A stretch of DNA of 64,000 nt from Treponema bryantii. Its GTDB lineage: Bacteria > Spirochaetota > Spirochaetia > Treponematales > Treponemataceae. Below are positions 14,257 to 19,779 of this stretch, piece after piece. Every line of letters begins with the position of its first letter. Position 1 is the stretch's first letter. The position numbers and the translations under genes are program-made. A model generated the notes under the pieces. It worked only from the letters and a program-made list of their open reading frames with translations. It searched no databases and was not told the DNA's origin. The stretch covers positions 62,001 to 126,000 of the forward strand of contig NZ_FOFU01000005.1 in NCBI RefSeq assembly GCF_900111035.1. The letters are read 5' to 3'.

Positions 14257-14295
14257 CTTAACTAAGTTTTTATCGGTTTTGAAAACCATGTTATG
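14257..14295 (-). repeat. Integron attC site 15, truncated
   Basis: Only about 39 bp remain between CTTAAC and GTTATG. The apical stem and most of the left arm are missing; the TTTTATCGG...TTTTGAA part resembles the right arm of site 13. The cassette-start hairpin at 14237-14252 (CGCCC/GGGCG) is intact. It is probably recombination-defective. The stop codon of the toxin gene at 14291 lies in its R'' end. Confidence 0.7.
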
Positions 14296-14614
14296 TGTTT
14301 TCATTATTACTAAACAAGACTCTTACAAAATCTCGTCTGGAATACATAATTCTAATTATTTTTACAAGCTTGTTTTCAATTCTGTAAAAAATCGAATAGT
14401 TATTTGCAAGTACAAATTTATAATTTGTTGGGAATGAAACATATCTTTCTACAGGAATTCCAACATCAGGATCGTTTGCTAAATCTTCGTATGTTTCAAC
14501 AATTGTTTTGATGGTGTTATGAGCAGCTATGGGATTTTGCAATTCTTTTTCAATGTAGGCTTTTATTTCGAGTAAATCTTCTGCAGCTTGTGGTGAAACA
14601 TCAACCTGAAACAT
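14291..14614 (-). CDS. RelE/ParE-family toxin
   Basis: This 107-residue protein has the RelE/ParE pattern: VDVSPQAAEDLLEIKAYIEK, a helical middle, then YKFVLANNYSIFYRIENKLV and RIMYSRRDFVRVLF at the C-terminus. It shares a single base with the antitoxin gene (ATG at 14614 overlapping the stop), so the pair is tightly coupled. The toxin family's target, mRNA or gyrase, is not decided by sequence. It belongs to the same broad family as the toxin at 509-859 but is clearly a different member. Confidence 0.85.
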   Translation of the reverse strand: MFQVDVSPQAAEDLLEIKAYIEKELQNPIAAHNTIKTIVETYEDLANDPDVGIPVERYVSFPTNYKFVLANNYSIFYRIENKLVKIIRIMYSRRDFVRVLFSNNENT

Positions 14615-14859
14615 TAAAGACCTACCATTGCACGAATATCTTTTGTACTAAGCCAGCCTTTTTCCTTTGCTGAATCTTCACCTTTTTTAAGTTCATCAAA
14701 TAAAGTTTTTGTGGCAGTTAATTTTTCATAATCTTTGATAGTAATTACAGCATAACTTCCTCTTCCGTTTTTTGTAAGGAAAACAGGAGATTCATCTGCA
14801 ACATCCTTCAGAACTTCATTATAGTTTCTTAAATCAGATACCGGCTTAATTGCAAACAT
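14614..14859 (-). CDS. Phd/YefM-family antitoxin
   Basis: This 81-residue protein starts MFAIKPVSDLRNYNEVLKDV, the Phd/YefM DNA-binding fold, followed by SPVFLTKNGRGSYAVITIKD. The C-terminal segment GWLSTKDIRAMVGL would contact the toxin. TGAGG lies ahead of ATG 14859. The strongest promoter seen in the array, with an 18-bp palindrome, lies just upstream, which fits autorepression. Because it carries its own promoter, the pair is independent of read-through from the array. Confidence 0.87.
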   Translation of the reverse strand: MFAIKPVSDLRNYNEVLKDVADESPVFLTKNGRGSYAVITIKDYEKLTATKTLFDELKKGEDSAKEKGWLSTKDIRAMVGL

Positions 14860-14875
14860 ATATACCTCAATAAAG

Positions 14876-14925
14876 TTCGTGATATTTTACGAAATAATTA
14901 TCTTAAGGATTTTATCAGATGTCAA
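14876..14925 (-). promoter_or_regulatory. Promoter and operator of the second phd/relE pair
   Basis: On the minus strand: -35 TTGACA (14920-14925), 17-bp spacer, -10 GATAAT (14897-14902). The palindrome TTCGTGATATTTTACGAA (14876-14893) covers the expected transcription start, a good place for an antitoxin operator. Confidence 0.7.
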
Positions 14926-15029
14926 GAATATTTATCTAATTCTTGTACTGATATTTCGGGCAGGTTACGTAATCAATTTCCATTGTTTTGCATCCAGTTG
15001 TAGCAAAACAATGATTATTTGCCATAACA

Positions 15030-15409
15030 TTGAAGAACTGTTATGGCGATGTCATCAAAATCATCTGGAACATTCAGGATTTCTGCGATTTTATCGCAGA
15101 AGCGGTCAATGTCGGTGATGTGTCCTTCGTACCAGCAGCTTTGATAGCCGAGGTCTACTATAGCAAGCAGCATATTTTCTATTGCGGCTGAATAATTCTG
15201 AACGGAAAAACATCTGTCGCGATACGCATTTATTTTTTGAGAATCTCGGCATCATCTACACAGATCAAACTAGTGGTCTGCTTGTTACAGCCGGAAGGGG
15301 CGGCAAGGCCAGCTTCCAGAATCTTCTGTAAGTCTTCTCTTGGTACAGGCTGATTTTTATATTTTCCGCGATAACTGCGGCGAGTCATAATACAGCCTAA
15401 GGTATTCAT
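15030..15409 (-). pseudogene. Nitroreductase-family pseudogene
   Basis: Reading minus from ATG 15409 (AGGAG upstream) gives a 59-residue start of a nitroreductase: MTRRSYRGKYKNQPVPREDL, then LEAGLAAPSGCNKQ, the FMN-binding N-terminus. A TAA at 15230 ends the frame. In another frame the C-terminal part continues (CFSVQNYSAAIENMLLAIVD, then LGYQSCWYEGHITD and AEILNVPDDFDD). About 50-60 residues expected between the two parts are missing, and the normal C-terminus is also absent. So the gene has an internal deletion with a frameshift and a lost 3' end. The gene-free 14926-15022 stretch downstream shows nothing else except a short CATAAC...GTTATG inverted repeat at 15023-15045 that could be an attC relic. 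Confidence 0.75.
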
Positions 15410-15430
15410 TTTGATTTCTCCTGTTTTTTC

Positions 15431-15787
15431 TTACATGAATTCTCCATTAAAAACAATGGAATACATTCCAACCACAAACAAAAGAAATATAGAAACAATG
15501 ATTCCTGAGATTATGCTTGCGAAGGGGATAAAAAACATAAAGTACAGATGTTTTTCTTGTTTTCTGATAATGCAGAAAATCAAATAAATGACGGCCAGCA
15601 AAACTGCATAAATCAGAACTGGAATAAAAAAGGATGGAAACATATAGCCGAAGGGCAGAGCATCATTGATAGATTCGAAAGTGTTAAATATTGGAAGTTG
15701 CTCAAACCCAAAGATCATATCCAGAATAAAAAAGAGAATAAAAAGAAATCCGGGTGAACATAAAAATAATATCTTATTTATTTTCAT
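15431..15787 (-). CDS. Small integral membrane protein
   Basis: This 118-residue protein has three or four hydrophobic segments (about residues 7-28, 50-72 and 83-108), with a short basic loop IIRKQEKH between the second and third. I recognise no family. It is 21 bp upstream of the nitroreductase pseudogene on the same strand, so the two were probably cotranscribed. No attC lies between it and its neighbours. Confidence 0.65.
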   Translation of the reverse strand: MKINKILFLCSPGFLFILFFILDMIFGFEQLPIFNTFESINDALPFGYMFPSFFIPVLIYAVLLAVIYLIFCIIRKQEKHLYFMFFIPFASIISGIIVSIFLLFVVGMYSIVFNGEFM

Positions 15788-15822
15788 CTAGGCGTGTTTT
15801 ACCGTCATTTTGCTGTATAAGG

Positions 15823-15861
15823 AAAGTACAGTTCTCAAATTTTAATTGAAAACTGTACTTT
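15823..15861 (-). terminator. Long hairpin after the lipoprotein gene
   Basis: A 16-bp near-perfect stem (AAAGTACAGTTCTCAA / TTGAAAACTGTACTTT, one G-U pair) with a 7-base loop lies 10 bp after the stop of the 15871-16806 gene. It lacks a clear T-run, so it may end transcription or protect the mRNA 3' end. Confidence 0.55.
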
Positions 15862-15870
15862 ATGATTTTT

Positions 15871-16806
15871 CTATGATTTTGTAAATTCCATATTTAAGGA
15901 AAGTACACCAAATAACATTGTAAAAAATGTTGATGTACCAGTATTTTCACTTTTCCATGTGGATTTAGGGCCATCATTTGTAATTACAAAAGTTTCTGAA
16001 AATACTACTCCTGATGCATTCCATTTCATGGTTAATTTATTATTTGAAACTGAATATGTACCACATGAAGCTGCCGGTGAAGTTTTATCTCCAGAATAAG
16101 TCCAGTTTCCACCAATCAAAGTAATGGAACCATTCATTTGAGGAGGGAGGGCCTTAGTAAAGGAATATGTTCCGTTATACATGGAAATATTATCTTCTCC
16201 ATCATTGTTTTCATTATTATCATCAGAATCATTATTGTTATTATCTTCAGGAGTATATTGCTTTGGATATGCATAAACATATAAACCAGCATATTGTTTA
16301 GATTCTATTGGATTATTACATTCGTAATACCATGAACATGACACTTTTATAAGCATATATTCTTCATTATTTGAAAGAATTTCTAAATAAGCTGGTCCAT
16401 CAAGATATACAGTTCCACCATAACAGTAATCTCCTGATTCGAAGACTTCAGAAGTTTTTACTAATGAAATTTTTAGTTTTCCATCAGAAAATTCAATTTC
16501 GCTTAATTGAAAGTTATAATAAAATCCTTCTATTTTTAAGCCTATGGTGCTATGTTCAGCATCATCAGGCCAAAATTGATCGAAAATCATGCAGTTAGAA
16601 TGGTTATTATAATAAGAATCCAAAATTGCATCTGTGATTATGGGATCTCCATTTTCATCAAGCTCTGGCATAATAAACTTTTTATCACCAAAGTTTTGAT
16701 TATAATACTTTTGAGCTTCCGTGAGCCTTTCAAAAGAAGGGTCTTTACATGCAGTAAACATAATTACTGATAGTAAACCAATAATACTTATTAATACTTT
16801 TTTCAT
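15871..16806 (-). CDS. Lipoprotein with Asp/Asn-rich linker
   Basis: From ATG 16806 (GGAGG 5 bp upstream) this encodes 311 residues. The lipobox is MFTAC (Cys20). Residues ~35-185 are strand-rich and unrecognised. A low-complexity linker of Asn, Asp and Glu (about 190-210) leads to a C-terminal ~90-residue domain (YSFTKALPPQMNGSITLIGG, then NWTYSG) that resembles lipocalin-like repeats found in other treponemal lipoproteins. A start at 16845 is possible but would include the ribosome site. The gene sits nearest the right boundary of the array, 84 bp from the core site, and its leader is related to that of the GNAT cassette. Confidence 0.78.
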   Translation of the reverse strand: MKKVLISIIGLLSVIMFTACKDPSFERLTEAQKYYNQNFGDKKFIMPELDENGDPIITDAILDSYYNNHSNCMIFDQFWPDDAEHSTIGLKIEGFYYNFQLSEIEFSDGKLKISLVKTSEVFESGDYCYGGTVYLDGPAYLEILSNNEEYMLIKVSCSWYYECNNPIESKQYAGLYVYAYPKQYTPEDNNNNDSDDNNENNDGEDNISMYNGTYSFTKALPPQMNGSITLIGGNWTYSGDKTSPAASCGTYSVSNNKLTMKWNASGVVFSETFVITNDGPKSTWKSENTGTSTFFTMLFGVLSLNMEFTKS

Positions 16807-16890
16807 AAAATCCTCCAACGATTTTATAATTTTTCGAAAAAACATTGGATGATTTATCTTATTAACAATAAGTGGAATAATGTGCCTTCA

Positions 16891-16897
16891 ATCTAAC
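16891..16897 (-). other. Integron core site at the right boundary of the array
   Basis: Plus-strand ATCTAAC is a perfect RYYYAAC match (GTTAGAT on the minus strand, GTTRRRY). It is preceded on the left by a degraded version of the cassette-start sequence (ATAAGTGGAATAATGTGCC). No paired arm lies to its right, so it is a simple site, as expected for attI or for the outer edge of the array. Confidence 0.5.
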
Positions 16898-16920
16898 GTT
16901 TTTTCAATCTTCTTTTATTC

Positions 16921-16949
16921 TTTATACAATATGAATGGTGAAATTTAAA
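16921..16949 (-). promoter_or_regulatory. Candidate array promoter (Pc-like)
   Basis: On the minus strand: TTTAAA (16944-16949), 17-bp spacer, TATAAA (16921-16926), pointing into the array about 25 bp before the core site. The -35 is weak. The position matches that of a cassette promoter. Confidence 0.4.
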
Positions 16950-17000
16950 GGGGATAATAAAATACATAACAATAATTAAAAAATCAAAATCTCCTTATTA

Positions 17001-17029
17001 TTGTAAAACTTCTTTCATAACGCTAAAAT
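17001..17029 (+). promoter_or_regulatory. aspS promoter
   Basis: TTGTAA (17001-17006), 17-bp spacer, TAAAAT (17024-17029). Transcription should begin about 3 bases before ATG 17039, and no Shine-Dalgarno sequence is visible, so the transcript is nearly leaderless. Confidence 0.55.
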
Positions 17030-17038
17030 GCAATTACT

Positions 17039-18877
17039 ATGGAAAATACTAAGCGTACTGTCACTTGCGGCGAGCTTCGCAAGAGTGATGTTGGTAAGAA
17101 AGTTGTTTTGAACGGTTGGGTAAGCCGTACCCGTGACTTGGGCGGCCTTTTGTTTATCCGTCTGCGTGACCGCTATGGAATCACACAGGTAATGGTTGGC
17201 GATAGTGCTAGTGATGATGTAAAGAAAATCGCCGCTTCCCTCAAGAGTGAATATTGTATCGCAGTTGAAGGCGTTGTAAATGCCCGCTCAGATAAAGATA
17301 TTAATGCTGATATGGCAACAGGCGAAATTGAAGTTGAAGCATCTGATATTCAGATTTTCACAACTTCTCAGGAGCTTCCTTTCTCTATCGAAGAGGTTCG
17401 CCAGAAGGATGGTACTCTCGTAGTTGCAAACGAAGACCTTCGTTTGAAGTATCGCTACCTTGACCTCCGCCGCGAGCCAATGCAGCACAATATCATCCTC
17501 AGAAGCCAGGTTGCTTTTGCTACACGCGAGTACCTCACAGGTAAAGGCTTCCTTGAGATTGAAACTCCTACATTCATTAAATCAACTCCAGAAGGAGCAC
17601 GCGACTACCTCGTTCCGTCACGCGTTCATCCTGGAAAATTCTATTCTCTCCCACAGAGCCCACAGCTTTACAAGCAGCTTCTGATGGTTTCTGGATTCGA
17701 TAAGTATTTCCAGATTGCACGCTGCTACCGCGATGAAGATGCTCGTGGAGACCGTCAGCCTGAGTTTACTCAGATTGATATGGAGATGTCATTCACAAAC
17801 CGCGAAGAAGTTCTTTCTACAACAGAAGGAATGATGCAGTACATCTTCAAAAAGACTTTGAATTATGATCTGCCGGCAAAGTTCGACCGCATTGCGTGGG
17901 AAGATGCTTTTGACTGGTATGGTTCAGATAAGCCAGATCTTCGTTTTGATATGAAGATGCAGGATGCAGCTTTCATGGCTGACCTCGCTGATTTCAACGC
18001 ATTCAAGGCAGGTGCTGCAAACGCAGGCCGTGATGTTCAGCGTCACAAGAGAAGCGGAATTAAGGCTCTTGTTGTAAAGAACGTTGCTGATAAATACAGC
18101 CGCAAAAATATCGAAGCACTCGAAGAAGTTGCTAAGACATACAAGGCAAAAGGTCTTGCATGGATGAAAGTAAATGCAGAAGGTGCTTTCGAAGGCGGAA
18201 TCTCTAAGTTCTATGCCGGAAAAGAAGCAGAAATCTGTGCAAAACTCGGTGCAGAAAAGAACGATTTGATTTTGTTCGTAAGCGACGAAAACTGGCAGCT
18301 TGCTTGTACAGCACTTGGTGCAGTTCGTAAGCAGCTTGGTAAGGACCTGAACCTTTACAATCCAAACGATGAATTCCACTTTGCATGGATTATCGACTTC
18401 CCATACTTTGCTTGGAATGAAGAAGAAAATCACTGGGAAACAGAACACCACATGTTCACACTCCCACAGAAGCAGTACTGGGATACACTCGAAAGCGATC
18501 CAGGTGCAGTAAAGGGTGATCTTTATGACCTCGTACTCAACGGATACGAACTTGCTTCTGGTTCTATGCGTATTAATGATCCTGCACTTCAGGAACGCAT
18601 TTTCGAAATCGTTGGTTACAGCCGTGAACGTGCAGAGAAGGCTTTCGGCTTCCTCGTACAGGCCTTCAAGTTTGGTGCTCCACCACACGGAGGAATTGCA
18701 CCAGGTCTCGACCGCCTCGTAATGCTTATGTGCCACGAAGAGTCAATCCACGAGGTAATCGCGTTCCCTAAGAACAACCTCGCAGCATCTCCTATGGACA
18801 GTTGTCCAAGCCCTGTTGATGAGCAGCAGCTTAAGGACCTTCACATTACCTGCTACGATGTAGAGAAAGATGACTAA
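17039..18877 (+). CDS. aspS: Aspartyl-tRNA synthetase
   Basis: This 612-residue protein charges tRNA-Asp with aspartate. The N-terminal OB-fold anticodon domain (GWVSRTRDLGGLLFIRLRDR) is followed by the class II core with motif 2 (FQIARCYRDEDARGDRQPEF), a GAD insertion domain and motif 3 (GAPPHGGIAPGLDRL, ~545-560). The length and the late NNLAASPMDSCPSPVDEQQL segment mark the bacterial type. Whether it charges only tRNA-Asp or also tRNA-Asn cannot be told here. Codon usage is clearly richer in G and C than in the cassette genes to the left. It marks the conserved chromosome at the right edge of the integron array. Confidence 0.98.
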   Translation: MENTKRTVTCGELRKSDVGKKVVLNGWVSRTRDLGGLLFIRLRDRYGITQVMVGDSASDDVKKIAASLKSEYCIAVEGVVNARSDKDINADMATGEIEVEASDIQIFTTSQELPFSIEEVRQKDGTLVVANEDLRLKYRYLDLRREPMQHNIILRSQVAFATREYLTGKGFLEIETPTFIKSTPEGARDYLVPSRVHPGKFYSLPQSPQLYKQLLMVSGFDKYFQIARCYRDEDARGDRQPEFTQIDMEMSFTNREEVLSTTEGMMQYIFKKTLNYDLPAKFDRIAWEDAFDWYGSDKPDLRFDMKMQDAAFMADLADFNAFKAGAANAGRDVQRHKRSGIKALVVKNVADKYSRKNIEALEEVAKTYKAKGLAWMKVNAEGAFEGGISKFYAGKEAEICAKLGAEKNDLILFVSDENWQLACTALGAVRKQLGKDLNLYNPNDEFHFAWIIDFPYFAWNEEENHWETEHHMFTLPQKQYWDTLESDPGAVKGDLYDLVLNGYELASGSMRINDPALQERIFEIVGYSRERAEKAFGFLVQAFKFGAPPHGGIAPGLDRLVMLMCHEESIHEVIAFPKNNLAASPMDSCPSPVDEQQLKDLHITCYDVEKDD

Positions 18878-19779
18878 TTGTAAAACAAGCTGAAGAAATA
18901 GCTTGTAATATCATTGCCGTCCAGACCGGAAAGTTCGAAAGAATTAGTATGGTAAAGGACGGCATTTTTTGTGTCCGGAGTCAAAAACCGGGAAATTACA
19001 TAGATACCCGGGCGGTTATCGCAGCCGCAGAAAATCCAGGTTGAATCAGACGGATTTCTAAAAAACTCACGGCTTCTTGTATCTTTAAATTCAGTTCCTT
19101 CCAGATCTCCGTGGTGGGCAAAATCAGTTGAAATTAAAAGAAAGTTTCTTTTGCGGCCGGCCTCTGAAAAGTAAGGCGCCAGCGAATCAGCCAGAAACTG
19201 CGCATTTTTCTGATTTAAAGGCGGCTCGCCATGTACTGCAATTACACAAACCTTAGCCTTTGGAAAATAACGGGAAATATACGGAATAAGAGTGTTCACG
19301 CCATGCTCGTCCGGGAAAACCTGCGGTTCGTAAGTTACCCCAAGTGCCGTTGCAATTTCACGCTCTTTCTTTTCGTCAGTGTAGACAATGCCGTTTTTAG
19401 TTTCCCAGCGGCAGTTATCCAGTGACCATTCCTGTGCAGAAAGACCATAGTGAGAAGGAGAGATTATAAAAAAGGTTTCGACCCTTCGGCGCTTTGCAAT
19501 TTCTGAAAACCAGCTGTTAATCTGCTTTTCAGCAAGAAGATGATGGCTTACCGTTCCAGCCCAGAGCTCAGCCTTTGCCGGCGGAAGGGCTTCGAGAGGC
19601 GGCTCATAAATTACAGGTGGAATTTCTTCCCCGGCTGCTTCCCAGGTTTTAATCAGCTGACCACTGGCCGCAGGCTTCCGGCAGCCCGTAAGGAGCACCG
19701 GAACTGTAAAGAATACACTAGCCGCCAGCCACACCAATACTAACGGAATGCAGGAATTTCTGATTCTTTTACAAAGCAT
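18874..19779 (-). CDS. Exported MEMO-family protein (AmmeMemoRadiSam B type)
   Basis: This 301-residue protein belongs to the MEMO family. Landmarks are FFIISPSHYGLSAQEW, the DEHGVNTLIPYI block and LISTDFAHHGDL, equivalent to the SPSH, EHxxExxLPF and DFxHxG motifs around the putative metal site. The N-terminus is an export signal with a lipobox-like LLTGC (Cys32), so it appears to be a lipoprotein, whereas MEMO proteins are normally cytosolic. The start overlaps the end of the DUF3160 gene by 40 bp, so it is coupled to it. The third AmmeMemoRadiSam partner, a radical SAM protein, is not in the window. Confidence 0.85.
   Translation of the reverse strand: MLCKRIRNSCIPLVLVWLAASVFFTVPVLLTGCRKPAASGQLIKTWEAAGEEIPPVIYEPPLEALPPAKAELWAGTVSHHLLAEKQINSWFSEIAKRRRVETFFIISPSHYGLSAQEWSLDNCRWETKNGIVYTDEKKEREIATALGVTYEPQVFPDEHGVNTLIPYISRYFPKAKVCVIAVHGEPPLNQKNAQFLADSLAPYFSEAGRKRNFLLISTDFAHHGDLEGTEFKDTRSREFFRNPSDSTWIFCGCDNRPGIYVISRFLTPDTKNAVLYHTNSFELSGLDGNDITSYFFSLFYN

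Noticed and set aside
451-14295. The regular repeats could be read as a CRISPR array.
   Set aside because: Spacing is 0.7-1.3 kb, the segments between repeats are genes, the repeats vary in compensated stems, and no cas gene is present.
451-14295. Paired arms with an apical stem resemble tRNA or insertion-sequence ends.
   Set aside because: No tRNA cloverleaf, anticodon or CCA pattern can be folded, and there is no transposase. The attC interpretation explains position, orientation and ends better.
17924-18736. A 270-codon minus-strand frame opposite aspS.
   Set aside because: It is a shadow of a codon-biased gene, with no ribosome site and Cys/Phe-rich, unlike any protein family.
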